In this document: in pieces, positions 8,512 to 17,906 of the stretch
Position numbering within the stretch: position 1 is the stretch's first letter
Layout of the letters: every line of letters begins with the position of its first letter
Source: Allobosea sp039673065
GTDB taxonomy: Bacteria; Pseudomonadota; Alphaproteobacteria; Rhizobiales; Beijerinckiaceae
Reading direction: 5' to 3'
Length of the DNA stretch: 64,000 nucleotides
NCBI RefSeq assembly: GCF_039673065.1
Contig: NZ_JBDJKW010000005.1
Span: 186,001 to 250,000, forward strand
The notes under the pieces: model-generated
Databases searched by the model: none
Told to the model about the DNA's origin: nothing
What the model saw: only the letters and a program-made list of their open reading frames with translations
Program-made: the position numbers and the translations under genes

Positions 8512-10398
8512 ATGGACATTCTGCAGATCAGCGACCTGCGCATCGGCTTCACCGTCCACGGCTTCGCTCGCGACGTCGTGAAGGGCGTGTCGCTGCGCGT
8601 GCCCGCCGGCAAGACCGTGGCGCTGGTAGGAGAATCGGGCTCCGGCAAGTCGGTGATCTCGCAGGCGATCATGGGCCTCCTGCCGCGCAATGGCGGCGTC
8701 ACCGGCGGCAGCATCCTGTTCCGCGATCCGCGGACCCCAGGCAGCGAGATCGACATCGCCGGGCTGCCGGCGGAAGGGCGCGAGATTCGGGCGCTGCGCG
8801 GCGGACGGATCGGCATGATCTTCCAGGAGCCGATGTCCTCGCTCTCGCCGGTCCACACGATCGGCAACCAGATCGAGGAGGCGCTGCTGCTGCACCGGCC
8901 GATGCCGAAGCCGGAGGCCCGCGGCCTGATCGAGGCGATGCTGGCCCGCGTCGGCTTCAAGGACCCGGTGCGCGCCTTCGACTTCTACCCGTTCGAGCTC
9001 TCGGGCGGGCTGCGGCAGCGCGCCATGCTGGCGATGGCGCTGATCTGCAAGCCGGCGCTGCTGATCGCCGACGAGCCGACGACGGCGCTCGACGTCACCA
9101 TCCAGGCGCAGGTGCTCGACCTGATGCGCGATCTCCAGGCCGAGATGGGCATGGCGATCCTGCTGATCACCCATGATCTGGGCGTCGTCGCCAACATGGC
9201 CGACGAGGTGGTGGTGATCTATCACGGCGAGATCATGGAGAGCGGCACGGCCGAGGACATCTTCCGGCGCCCGCAGCATCCCTATCTCAAGGCCCTGCTC
9301 AACGCCTCGCCGCATTTCGACATGGAAGAGGGCGAGCGGCTGGTGGCGCTGCGCGAGGCGCGCCCGCGCTCCGGCGCCGAGGCGCTCCCGGCACGCGTGC
9401 CTCCGCGCCCGGCCGGCACGCAGGAGGCGCCGCTGCTCTCGGTGCGCGGCCTGCGCAAGACCTACACCACCTCCTCCACCCGCTTCTTCGGCGGATCGAG
9501 CGCCAGCGTGCTGGCGGTGGACGATGTCGGATTCGACATCAGGCGCGGCGAGTGCCTCGGCCTGGTCGGCGAGAGCGGCTGCGGCAAGACCACGGTCAGC
9601 AAGATCGTGATGCGGGCCGTGACGCCCGATGCCGGCGAGATCGTCTTCGACGACGGGCGCGAGCGCATCGACGTGCTCGGGCTGGGCGGCGAGGCGCTGC
9701 GCCGCTTCCGCCCGCGGGTCCAGATGATCTTCCAGGATCCGGTCTCGTCGCTGTCGCCGCGCATGACCGTGATGAGCATCCTGCGCGAGCCGCTGGCGAT
9801 CCACGGCCGCGGCGACCCGGCCGAGCAGAAGGAGCGCGTGCGCGCACTCATGGAGGATGTCGGGCTCGACCCGCGCTTCCTCAACCGCTACCCGCATTCC
9901 TTCTCGGGCGGGCAGCGCCAGCGCATCGGCATCGCCCGGGCGCTGGCGCTCGATCCCGAGCTGATCATCTGCGACGAGCCGGTCTCGGCGCTCGACGTCT
10001 CGGTCCAGGCCCAGGTGCTCAACCTGCTCAAGGACCTGCAGGCCGAGCGCGGGCTGACCTTCCTGTTCATCTCGCACAATCTCGCGGTGGTGAACTACAT
10101 GGCCGACCGCATCGCGGTGATGGCAAACGGGCGCATCGTCGAGCTCGCCCCGCGCCACCGCATCTTCACCGCCCCGGCGCATCCCTACACCAAAGCGCTG
10201 CTGAAATCGGTGCCCTTCGCCGATCTCGACCGCAGGCTCGACTTCAAGCTGGCGGCGCCGGGAGGCGCCTCCGACATGCGCTACTGGCCCGCCGGCTTCC
10301 GGGCAGAGCCCGGCGGCGAGCCGCTGCGCCATCTCGATCTCGGCTCCGGCCATCTCGTGCTCGCACGGCCGGGCGCCGACGTCAGGGAGTTCGCCTGA
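8512..10398 (+). CDS. Peptide-type ABC importer, fused double ATPase (YejF/DppDF-like)
   Basis: 628 residues with two complete nucleotide-binding domains in one chain. Domain 1 has GESGSGKS Walker A, ELSGGLRQRAMLAMAL signature and LLIADEPTTALD Walker B. Domain 2 has GESGCGKTT, SFSGGQRQRIGIARAL and IICDEPVSALD. Both keep the switch His (THDLG, SHNLA). It energises uptake of oligopeptides or similar solutes by the permeases encoded downstream. The ATG at 8512 is chosen because DILQISDLRIGF is the normal family start; a longer frame upstream has no homology-like sequence. The stop overlaps the next ATG (TGATG). The first gene of a four-gene operon. Confidence 0.9.
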   Translation: MDILQISDLRIGFTVHGFARDVVKGVSLRVPAGKTVALVGESGSGKSVISQAIMGLLPRNGGVTGGSILFRDPRTPGSEIDIAGLPAEGREIRALRGGRIGMIFQEPMSSLSPVHTIGNQIEEALLLHRPMPKPEARGLIEAMLARVGFKDPVRAFDFYPFELSGGLRQRAMLAMALICKPALLIADEPTTALDVTIQAQVLDLMRDLQAEMGMAILLITHDLGVVANMADEVVVIYHGEIMESGTAEDIFRRPQHPYLKALLNASPHFDMEEGERLVALREARPRSGAEALPARVPPRPAGTQEAPLLSVRGLRKTYTTSSTRFFGGSSASVLAVDDVGFDIRRGECLGLVGESGCGKTTVSKIVMRAVTPDAGEIVFDDGRERIDVLGLGGEALRRFRPRVQMIFQDPVSSLSPRMTVMSILREPLAIHGRGDPAEQKERVRALMEDVGLDPRFLNRYPHSFSGGQRQRIGIARALALDPELIICDEPVSALDVSVQAQVLNLLKDLQAERGLTFLFISHNLAVVNYMADRIAVMANGRIVELAPRHRIFTAPAHPYTKALLKSVPFADLDRRLDFKLAAPGGASDMRYWPAGFRAEPGGEPLRHLDLGSGHLVLARPGADVREFA

Positions 10399-12332
10399 TG
10401 GGGATCGACCGCAGGGAATTCCTGCTCGGGGCACTGGCCACCGCGGTGGCGAGCCCGGCGCTCGCCGAGCCGCCGCCGCCGTCACGCGAGAGCGCCGTCA
10501 CGGCCGCGCGCGTGATGTCCGGCGAGTTGCCGCCGCTCGTCCACCGCCTGCCGAGCGTGCCGCGCGTGATCCATGTCGGCAAGATGGGCCGCGAGCCCGG
10601 GCTGCACGGCGGCAGCATGCGCATGCTGATGGGCGACCAGCGCGACATCCGGATGATGACGCTCTACGGCTACACCCGGCTGGTGGTCTATGACGACGAT
10701 CTCGACCTCGTGCCGGACATTCTCGAGAGCGTCGAGGTCGAGGAAGGGCGGCGCTTCACGCTGCGGCTGCGGCCGGGCCATCGCTGGTCCGACGGGCATC
10801 CCTTCACCGCCGAGGACTTCCGCTACTGGTGGGAGGACGTCGCCAACAATCCGCGGCTCTCGCCCGGCGGCCCGCCGCAGAGCCTGATCATCGCCGGCGA
10901 GGCGCCGCGCGTCGAGGTGCTCGACCCGCTGACCATCCGCTATGGCTGGTCGCAGCCCAACCCGGTCTTCCTGCCGGCGCTGGCGAGCGCGCAGCCGCTC
11001 TACATCATGATGCCGGCGCATTACCTGAAGCAGTTCCACGAGCGCTATGCCGACAAGGCGGCGCTGGCGGCACGGATCAAGGCGGTGCGCGTGCGCGACT
11101 GGGGCGCCCTCCACGAGCGCTTCTCGCGCCAGTATCGCCCCGAGAATCCCGACCTGCCGACGCTGGACCCCTGGCGCAATACCACCGCGATCCCGGCCGA
11201 GCAGTTCATCTTCCGGCGCAACCCGTTCTTCCACCGGATCGACGAGAACGGGCGGCAGCTGCCCTATATCGACGAGGTCACGCTGACGATCGGCTCGAAC
11301 ACGCTGATCCCGGCCAAGACGGCGGCCGGCGAGAGCGACCTGCAGGCGCGCTATCTGCGCTTCGACAACTACACCTTCCTCAAGGACGCCTCGAAGCGCA
11401 TGGCCTTCGACGTGCGGCTGTGGAAGCGGGCCGAGGGCGCCTGGTTCGCGCTGATGCCGAACCTGAACGCGATCGACCCGGTCTGGCGCGACCTCAACCG
11501 CGACCTGCGCTGGCGCAAGGCGCTGTCTCTGGCGATCAACCGCAAGGACATCAACCGCGTCATCTTCTTCGGGCTCGCCACCGAGAGCGGCAACACCGCC
11601 CTGCCCGAGAGCCCGCTCTACGACGCCAAACTCGCGGCGATGTGGACCCGACCCGACAAGCGCGAGGCCGAGCGCCTGCTCGACGAGATCGGCCTGTCGA
11701 AGCGGGATTCCGAAGGCATCCGCCTGTTCCCCGACGGGCGCCGGCTGGAATTCACCATCGACACCGCCGGCGCCTCGACCGAGGAGACCGACATCCTCGA
11801 CCTGATCAAGGAGGATTTCCGGGCGATCGGGCTGAAGATGCACCCGCGCTCCTCGCAGCTCGACGTGTTCCGCCGCCGCATCCTCGCCGGCCAGACGGTG
11901 ATGTCGGTCTGGACCGGCATGGACAATGCGCTGGTCGCCCCGGAAATGGAGCCGGACGCGCTGGCGCCGACCTCGCCGAGCCAGTTCAACTGGCCGCGCT
12001 GGGGCCAGTATTTCGAGAGCGGCGGCCGCGAGGGCGAGGCGCCCGATGTCGCCGAGGCGGCCGAGCTCGTGGCGCTCTACCGGGCCTGGCGGCGCTCGAC
12101 CACGCATGACGAGCGCAAGGCGATCTGGCAGGCGATGCTGCGCATCAATGCCGAGCAGCTCTTCACTATCGGGGTGATCAACGCCACGCTCCAGCCGGTG
12201 GTGGTGGCGCGCACCTTGCGCAACGTGCCGGAAAAGGGCCTCTACAGCTTCGAGCCGGGGGCGTTCTTCGGCCGCTACATGCCGGACACGTTCTGGTTCG
12301 ACGAGCGGCCGGCCCTGCCGCGGGAGAGTTGA
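10398..12332 (+). CDS. Peptide-type ABC importer, periplasmic solute-binding protein (family 5)
   Basis: 644 residues. The N-terminus has a twin-arginine signal (DRREFLLGA) followed by a hydrophobic stretch and an Ala-x-Ala site near ASPALAEP, so export by Tat is likely. The mature part is a family 5 extracellular binding protein: SVEVEEGRRFTLRLRPGHRWSDG style core split only by normal variation, then GHPFTAEDFRYWWEDV, and RWRKALSLAINRKDINR. It is about 100 residues longer than typical DppA, as in YejA-like or other large-substrate binders. Start overlaps the ATPase stop. Ligand unknown: peptide, opine or oligosaccharide are all possible. Confidence 0.88.
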   Translation: MGIDRREFLLGALATAVASPALAEPPPPSRESAVTAARVMSGELPPLVHRLPSVPRVIHVGKMGREPGLHGGSMRMLMGDQRDIRMMTLYGYTRLVVYDDDLDLVPDILESVEVEEGRRFTLRLRPGHRWSDGHPFTAEDFRYWWEDVANNPRLSPGGPPQSLIIAGEAPRVEVLDPLTIRYGWSQPNPVFLPALASAQPLYIMMPAHYLKQFHERYADKAALAARIKAVRVRDWGALHERFSRQYRPENPDLPTLDPWRNTTAIPAEQFIFRRNPFFHRIDENGRQLPYIDEVTLTIGSNTLIPAKTAAGESDLQARYLRFDNYTFLKDASKRMAFDVRLWKRAEGAWFALMPNLNAIDPVWRDLNRDLRWRKALSLAINRKDINRVIFFGLATESGNTALPESPLYDAKLAAMWTRPDKREAERLLDEIGLSKRDSEGIRLFPDGRRLEFTIDTAGASTEETDILDLIKEDFRAIGLKMHPRSSQLDVFRRRILAGQTVMSVWTGMDNALVAPEMEPDALAPTSPSQFNWPRWGQYFESGGREGEAPDVAEAAELVALYRAWRRSTTHDERKAIWQAMLRINAEQLFTIGVINATLQPVVVARTLRNVPEKGLYSFEPGAFFGRYMPDTFWFDERPALPRES

Positions 12333-12335
12333 GGC

Positions 12336-13337
12336 GTGCTGCTGCGATACATCCTCAAGCGCGTCCTGATCATGATCCCGACGCTGCTGGTCACCAGCGC
12401 GCTGATCTTCACCGTGATCAACCTGCCCGAAGGCGACTATTTCGAGACGATGGTCGCCGAGATGCAGGCCCAGGGCGAGCGGGCCGATCTCAGCCGCGTC
12501 GAGTTCCTCAAGAAGGAGTACGGCTTCGACAAGCCGCCGCTCGAACGCTACGCCCGCTGGGTCGGCGGGCTGCTGCGCGGCGACATGGGCTATTCCTTCG
12601 AATACCAGCTGCCGGTGCGCGACGTGGTCGGCGACCGGCTGTTCCTGACGATGATCGTCTCGTTCTTCACGATCATCTTCACCTGGATCGTCGCCTTCCC
12701 GATCGGGATCTACTGTGCCACGCACCAGTACAGCTGGGGCGATTACGGCCTGTCCTTCATCGGGCTGATCGGGCTGGCGGTGCCGCACTTCCTGCTGGCG
12801 CTGGTCTTCCTCTACTTCGCCAATGTCTGGTTCGGCACCTCGATCGGCGGGCTCGTCGACCCGCAATACCTTAACCAGCCGATGAGCTGGGCCAAGTTCA
12901 AATCGGTGCTCGAGCATCTCTGGATCCCGGTGATCATCATCGGGGCCGGCGGCACGGCCGGGATGATCCGCTCGCTGCGGGCGAACCTGCTCGACGAGTT
13001 GCAGAAGCAGTATTACGTCACCGCCCGCGCCAAGGGGCTGCCGCCCGGCAAGGCGCTGCGCAAGTACCCGCTGCGCATGTCGCTGAACTTCTTCATCTCC
13101 GACATCGGCGACATCCTGCCCTCGATCGTCTCGGGCGCTGAGATCGTCGCCATCGTGCTCTCGCTGCAGACCACCGGCCCGCTGCTGATCCGCGCCTTGC
13201 AGAGCCAGGACATGTATCTCGCCGGCTCCTTCCTGATGTTCCTCTCCTTCCTCACGGTGATCGGCGTGCTGATCTCCGACATCGCGCTGGCGATCCTCGA
13301 TCCGCGCATCCGGCTGCAGGGGGCGGCGACGAAGTGA
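12336..13337 (+). CDS. Peptide-type ABC importer, inner-membrane permease (DppB/YejB-like)
   Basis: 333 residues from a GTG start three bases after the preceding stop. The sequence shows the DppB layout: N-terminal helix (YILKRVLIMIPTLLVTSAL), periplasmic loop with the FDKPPLERYARWVGG stretch, then five further helices and the EAA-type coupling loop around YYVTARAKGLPPGKAL. It pairs with the DppC-like permease, which it overlaps by GTGA. Together they form the transmembrane pore fed by the binding protein at 10398. Confidence 0.9.
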   Translation: MLLRYILKRVLIMIPTLLVTSALIFTVINLPEGDYFETMVAEMQAQGERADLSRVEFLKKEYGFDKPPLERYARWVGGLLRGDMGYSFEYQLPVRDVVGDRLFLTMIVSFFTIIFTWIVAFPIGIYCATHQYSWGDYGLSFIGLIGLAVPHFLLALVFLYFANVWFGTSIGGLVDPQYLNQPMSWAKFKSVLEHLWIPVIIIGAGGTAGMIRSLRANLLDELQKQYYVTARAKGLPPGKALRKYPLRMSLNFFISDIGDILPSIVSGAEIVAIVLSLQTTGPLLIRALQSQDMYLAGSFLMFLSFLTVIGVLISDIALAILDPRIRLQGAATK

Positions 13338-14512
13338 CGACGCCTCCCGCACCCCAGGCTTCCGAGCCGCTGCCGCACCGCTGGTCGAGCGCGCCGTTCG
13401 AGCCCTATGCCGCCGAGGCGATGTCGGCGGAGCAGGAGCGCGTCTATCTGGCACCGCAGTGGAAGCTGATGTGGTGGAAGTTCCGCAAGCACAAGCTCGC
13501 TGTGATCTCCGGCGTCGTCATCATCCTGATGTATCTCTCGGTCGCCTTCGCCGAGTTCCTCGCGCCCTACCACTACACCACGCGCAACACCGACTTCATC
13601 CGCGCCCCGCGCCAGCCGGTACACCTGTTCCACGAGGGCAGCTTCGTCGGGCCGTTCGTCTATCCCTATACCCAGCGCCTCAACATGGAGAACCTGAAGC
13701 GCGAATACGATGTCGACCGCAGCAAGCCGCAGCCGATCCGCTTCTTCTGCCGAGGCGACGACTACCTGTTCTGGGGGCTGGTTCCCGGCAACCTGCACCT
13801 GTTCTGCCCGCCGGAGGGCGGCACGCTCTACCTGCTCGGCACCGACCGGCTGGGGCGCGACATGTTCTCGCGCATCCTCTATGGCGGGCGCATCTCGCTG
13901 ACCATCGGCCTGCTCGGCATCATGGTCTCCTTCGTGCTGGGCGTCGTGATCGGCGGCATCGCCGGCTATTACGGCGGCAAGGTCGATCTCTTCGTGCAGC
14001 GGCTGATCGAGATCGTGCAGTCGCTGCCCCATATCCCGCTCTGGCTGGCGTTGGCCGCGGTGATGCCGCCTTCCTGGAGCCCCGTGCTGGTCTATTTCGG
14101 CATCACGGTCATCCTCGGCCTGATGGACTGGACCGGGCTGGCCCGCGCCGTGCGCTCCAAGCTGCTGGCGCTGCGCGAGGAGGACTATGTCGTCGCCGCC
14201 CAGCTGATGGGCGCCAAGCCCGCCCGCATCATCGGCCTGCACCTCGTCCCGGGCTTCATGAGCCATCTGATCGCGGCCGCCACCATCACCATCCCCAAGA
14301 CCATCCTCGGCGAGACGGCCCTGTCCTTCCTCGGGCTCGGCCTGCGCCCGCCGATCACCAGCTGGGGCGTGATGCTCAACGAGGCGCAGAACATCAACGT
14401 CGTCGCGCTCTATCCCTGGCTGCTCTACCCATGCGTGCCGGTGATCGTGATCATCCTCGCCTTCAACTTCCTCGGCGACGGCCTGCGCGACGCGGCCGAC
14501 CCCTATCGCTGA
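13334..14512 (+). CDS. Peptide-type ABC importer, inner-membrane permease (DppC/YejE-like)
   Basis: 392 residues, GTG start overlapping the DppB-like gene. After a cytoplasmic N-terminus comes a first helix (LAVISGVVIILMYLSVAF). A longer than usual periplasmic insert follows, including GTDRLGRDMFSRILYGGR, the typical DppC signature. Then come the permease helices and the EAA loop near EDYVVAAQLMGAKPARII. The long insert of about 130 residues is shared with YejE-type permeases. Last gene of the transporter operon; the glycosyltransferase gene follows after 10 bases and may be co-transcribed. Confidence 0.9.
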   Translation: MTTPPAPQASEPLPHRWSSAPFEPYAAEAMSAEQERVYLAPQWKLMWWKFRKHKLAVISGVVIILMYLSVAFAEFLAPYHYTTRNTDFIRAPRQPVHLFHEGSFVGPFVYPYTQRLNMENLKREYDVDRSKPQPIRFFCRGDDYLFWGLVPGNLHLFCPPEGGTLYLLGTDRLGRDMFSRILYGGRISLTIGLLGIMVSFVLGVVIGGIAGYYGGKVDLFVQRLIEIVQSLPHIPLWLALAAVMPPSWSPVLVYFGITVILGLMDWTGLARAVRSKLLALREEDYVVAAQLMGAKPARIIGLHLVPGFMSHLIAAATITIPKTILGETALSFLGLGLRPPITSWGVMLNEAQNINVVALYPWLLYPCVPVIVIILAFNFLGDGLRDAADPYR

Positions 14513-14522
14513 CTCCGCCCCG

Positions 14523-15653
14523 GTGCGGATCGCCTTCCACACCCCGCTGAACCGCTATGGCGACGGCGCCGTTTCGGGCGACCGGCGCATGGCGCGCCAG
14601 CTCGTCGCCCTGCTGGAACGGCTCGGCCACGCGGTCGAGGTGATCGACGCGCCGCGCAGCTTCATGCGCGAGCCCGACCCGGCGCTGCTCGCCGCGCACC
14701 GGCTGGCGGCCGAGAAGGTCTGCGAGCGGCAGGCGCGGCGCTGGCGCCTGCCGGGGGCCCGGCCCGACCTCGTCTTCACCTATCACTGCCATTACCGCGC
14801 GCCCGATCTCGTCGGCGCCCCGCTGGCGCGGCGTCTCGGCCTGCCGCTGGTGATCGCGGAAGCCAGCGACGCGCCGAAGCGCTTCGACGGCCCCTGGGCG
14901 CAGGCCGCGGGGCTGGCGCGCGAGGCGATCCGCACCGCCGACCTGCATCTGTGCATGACGCCGCGCGACCGCGCCGGGCTCGCCGCCCTTGTCGAACCCG
15001 ATCGCCTCGTCGACCTGCCACCCTTCCTGCTGACCGCGCACGAGGCGCCGCTCCCCGCCCCGCGCAGCGATGACGGCATTCCGCGATTGATTGCGGTGGC
15101 GATGATGCGCGAAGGCACCAAGGAGAACAGCTACCGGCATCTCGCCCGGGCCCTGGCGCTGATCGCCGACAGGCCGTGGACGCTGACGCTGATCGGCGAC
15201 GGGCCGCGTCGCGCCGCGATCGAGGCCGCCTTCTCCCCCCTGCCGGCCGGGCGGGTGACATGGGCCGGCCTGCGCGACAACCGCACCATCCTGGCGGCGC
15301 TCGGGGAGCACGATCTCTTCGTCTGGCCCGGCCTGCGGGAGGCCTATGGGCTGGTCTATCTCGAGGCACAGGCTGCCGGGCTCGCGGTCGCCGCGCTCGA
15401 CAGCGGCGGCGTGCCGGCTGTGGTTCACCGCGACGAGACGGCCCTGCTGGTGCCGGAGGAGGATCCGGCCGCGCTCGCGATGGCGATCGCCGCGCTGATG
15501 GGCGACCCGGCGCGACGGGCCCGCATGGGCGCCGCCGCGGCGCGCTTCGTGCGCGAGGAGCGCGACGGACGCGCCGCCTGCGCCATCCTGCGCGAGGTGC
15601 TCGCGCGCCTCGTGCCGGAGGAAGCCGCCGCGCGCGCCGATGCGTTGCCGTGA
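14523..15653 (+). CDS. Glycosyltransferase family 4
   Basis: 376 residues from a GTG start. GT-B architecture: N-terminal GDRRMARQLVALLERLGH, central VAMMREGTKENSYRHLARAL (start of the donor domain), LIGDGPRRAAIEAAF, and WPGLREAYGLVYLEAQAAG, which holds the E-x7-E donor-phosphate motif. Directly behind the peptide ABC operon and overlapping the deacetylase gene by GTGA, so it heads or continues a glycan operon of three genes. Specificity cannot be told from sequence. Confidence 0.82.
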   Translation: MRIAFHTPLNRYGDGAVSGDRRMARQLVALLERLGHAVEVIDAPRSFMREPDPALLAAHRLAAEKVCERQARRWRLPGARPDLVFTYHCHYRAPDLVGAPLARRLGLPLVIAEASDAPKRFDGPWAQAAGLAREAIRTADLHLCMTPRDRAGLAALVEPDRLVDLPPFLLTAHEAPLPAPRSDDGIPRLIAVAMMREGTKENSYRHLARALALIADRPWTLTLIGDGPRRAAIEAAFSPLPAGRVTWAGLRDNRTILAALGEHDLFVWPGLREAYGLVYLEAQAAGLAVAALDSGGVPAVVHRDETALLVPEEDPAALAMAIAALMGDPARRARMGAAAARFVREERDGRAACAILREVLARLVPEEAAARADALP

Positions 15654-16558
15654 GCACGATCATCCCCACCGACGATCCCTGGGACGCGCTCGGCCGCGAG
15701 CTGGATCTCTGGGCGGCGCAGGGCCGCCGGGTCCGGCTCTGGCTGCGGGACGACGACGCGATCGCGCCGGGCGACCAGCTCGACCGGCTGGAGGCGATGG
15801 CAGCACGCGCCAACCTGCCCGTGCTGCTCGCCGTGATCCCGCTTCTGGCGCAGGAGAACCTGCCTGCGCGGCTCGCACGCTGCCCGCTGCTGCGCCCCTG
15901 CCAGCACGGAGCGCGGCATCTGAGCCACGCGCCGGCCGGCGAGAAGAAGGCCGAGCTCGGCTCGCATCGCCCGGCCTCGGCTGTGCTCTCCGAGCTGGCC
16001 GAGGGCCGGCAGCGCATGAGGACGCTGTTCGGCGACAATGCCCTGCCCGTGCTGGTACCGCCCTGGAACCGCATCGCGCCCGCGCTGCTGCCGGCGCTGC
16101 CGACCATCGGCTTCAGCGGGCTCTCCTGCTTCCGGCGCTTCGAACCCGTGCAGCCGGACGGGCTCGCCATCGCCAACAGCGATGTCGACGTGATGGACTG
16201 GCAGGGCGGGCGCATCGGCCGCCGCGATGCCGATATCCTCGCCGAGACCACGCGCCTGCTCGCCGCGCGGCGCGAGGCGGACCAAGGGGACGACACACTC
16301 GGCCTGCTGCTGCATCATCGCGACCATGATCCGCCGCTCTGGCGCCTGCTCGACCGGCTGCTCGCCGCGCTGCTGGCCCATCCCGCCATCGTTCGCCTCG
16401 CACCGGATGCGCTGTTTGGAGCGGTTCCGAGCTTGGAAGGCGGCGCGCGGGCCGCTATCATGGCTGACTGCCCCGGAGCGTCCTCGGCCTCCGGAAGGCT
16501 GAACGACCTTCCACCAGAGGACGCCGCGTCGCATGCCGCTCAGCCTGATCGACGATAG
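15650..16558 (+). CDS. NodB-like polysaccharide deacetylase family protein
   Basis: 302 residues from GTG 15650, chosen because it overlaps the preceding stop as GTGA. VRLWLRDDDA gives the metal and base aspartates of the NodB fold. CQHGARHLSHAP has the H-x3-H metal pair, and LVPPWNRIAP matches the substrate-groove motif with a conserved Trp and Arg. It would remove acetyl groups from a cell-surface polysaccharide. No signal peptide is seen, which suggests action on a cytoplasmic precursor. The 3' end overlaps the next gene by 26 bases, and the last 40 residues look like non-conserved tail. Confidence 0.75.
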   Translation: MSTIIPTDDPWDALGRELDLWAAQGRRVRLWLRDDDAIAPGDQLDRLEAMAARANLPVLLAVIPLLAQENLPARLARCPLLRPCQHGARHLSHAPAGEKKAELGSHRPASAVLSELAEGRQRMRTLFGDNALPVLVPPWNRIAPALLPALPTIGFSGLSCFRRFEPVQPDGLAIANSDVDVMDWQGGRIGRRDADILAETTRLLAARREADQGDDTLGLLLHHRDHDPPLWRLLDRLLAALLAHPAIVRLAPDALFGAVPSLEGGARAAIMADCPGASSASGRLNDLPPEDAASHAAQPDRR

Positions 16559-17816
16559 CGGGCAGCGCCGTCCGCCGCGCAGCGCGCATGCGCCGCGCGT
16601 CATGATCTACAGCCACGACACCTTCGGCCTCGGGCATATCCGGCGCTGCCGGGCGATCGCGAATTCGCTGGTCGCCAGCTATCCGCATATCTCGGTGCTG
16701 ATCGTCTCCGGCTCCTCGATGATCTCGAGCTTCCAGTTCGGCGACGGCGTCGACTATGTCCGCATTCCGGGCGTCGAGAAGCAGAGCGACGGGCGCTACC
16801 AGCCGCATCATCTCAGCCTCGAGCTGGACGACACGATCCGGCTGCGCTCCGACATCATCAAGCAGGTGGCGCAATCCTTCGACCCCGACGTGGTGATCGT
16901 CGACAAGGAGCCGCTCGGCCTGCGCGGCGAGCTGGCTCCGGCGCTCGACCTGCTGCGCCGACGCGGTGCCCGCATCGTCCTCGGCGTGCGCGACGTGCTC
17001 GACGAGCCGGCCAAGCTCGCCGAGGAATGGTGCAAAAACGGCGCGCTCGATGCGCTCGGCACGATCTACGACGACATCCTGGTCTACGGGCTGGAGAGCG
17101 TCTATCGCCCGCTGGAGGGCCTGCCGAACCCGCAGCTCTTTGCCGGCAAGGTGCGCTATACCGGCTATCTCAAGCGCGCCGTGCCCTCGCCCGTGCCGCC
17201 CAACCGGCATCCGCGCATCACCAAGGGGCCCTTCATCCTGGTGACGCCGGGCGGCGGCGGCGACGGCGCCGGGGTGATCGACTGGGTGATCTCGGCCTAT
17301 GAGGCCGACCGCAGCATCGAGCTGCCGGCGCTGATCGTCTTTGGCCCGTTCATGTCGCGCGAAAAGCGTAAGGAGTTCAGCGAGCGCATCGCGCGCCTGC
17401 CGAAGCTGGAGAGCATCGGCTTCGAGCCGAGGCTGGAACTGCTGATGAACCGGGCCCACTGCGTCGTCGCCATGGGCGGCTACAACACGTTCTGCGAGAT
17501 CCTGTCCTTCGACAAGCCGGCGCTGATCGTGCCGCGCGTCAAGCCGCGCCTCGAGCAGGCGATCCGGGCCGAGCGGGCCGACAGGCTGAAGCTGGTCGAC
17601 ATGCTGCACGACCCGGTCGAGGCCGGCGCCGCCAGCCGCGATCCGCTGCAGATGGCCAAGGCCCTCCATGCCCTGCCGAAGCGCCTGCCGCCCTCCCAGG
17701 CCTTCCTGCCCGACCTGCTCGACGGGCTGCCGACGATCAGCCGCTTCCTCGCCGACGAGCTGTCGGCACCGGTGCGTCGGCGCCGTGAGCCGCGCCCGGC
17801 CATGGTGGCCGGCTGA
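16533..17816 (+). CDS. Glycosyltransferase, GT28/MurG-like
   Basis: 427 residues. MIYSHDTFGLGHIRRCRAIA is the N-terminal acceptor loop of GT28-like enzymes. VTPGGGGDGAG and AMGGYNTFCEILSFDKPAL form the donor-binding site with the invariant Gly-Gly and Glu. The central EEWCKNGALDALGTIYDDI region matches the predicted-glycosyltransferase family (COG4671 type) to which the partial gene at 1-665 also seems to belong. Starts inside the end of the deacetylase gene. Followed by a hairpin terminator, so it closes the operon. Product unknown. Confidence 0.8.
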   Translation: MPLSLIDDSGQRRPPRSAHAPRVMIYSHDTFGLGHIRRCRAIANSLVASYPHISVLIVSGSSMISSFQFGDGVDYVRIPGVEKQSDGRYQPHHLSLELDDTIRLRSDIIKQVAQSFDPDVVIVDKEPLGLRGELAPALDLLRRRGARIVLGVRDVLDEPAKLAEEWCKNGALDALGTIYDDILVYGLESVYRPLEGLPNPQLFAGKVRYTGYLKRAVPSPVPPNRHPRITKGPFILVTPGGGGDGAGVIDWVISAYEADRSIELPALIVFGPFMSREKRKEFSERIARLPKLESIGFEPRLELLMNRAHCVVAMGGYNTFCEILSFDKPALIVPRVKPRLEQAIRAERADRLKLVDMLHDPVEAGAASRDPLQMAKALHALPKRLPPSQAFLPDLLDGLPTISRFLADELSAPVRRRREPRPAMVAG

Positions 17817-17837
17817 GGCCGGTCCGGCCGGCCTTTT
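17816..17837 (+). terminator. Rho-independent terminator after the glycan operon
   Basis: GGCCGG (17817-17822) pairs with CCGGCC (17828-17833) across a 5-base loop, with a further A-T pair at the base and TTTT directly after. It starts at the stop codon of the glycosyltransferase gene. Confidence 0.75.
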
Positions 17838-17906
17838 GTCCACCGCAGCCGGCCTGTGGCGCTTCGCCGCTGGCCAAGCCGCCCGCGCAGGACTACACCA
17901 GCAGCG

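Noticed and set aside
5688..9176. Very long open frame on the plus strand opposite the ABC gene
   Set aside because: It is the antisense of a high-GC coding region; the translation is Arg/Ala/Gln/Asp-rich, and both real genes below it have clear domains.
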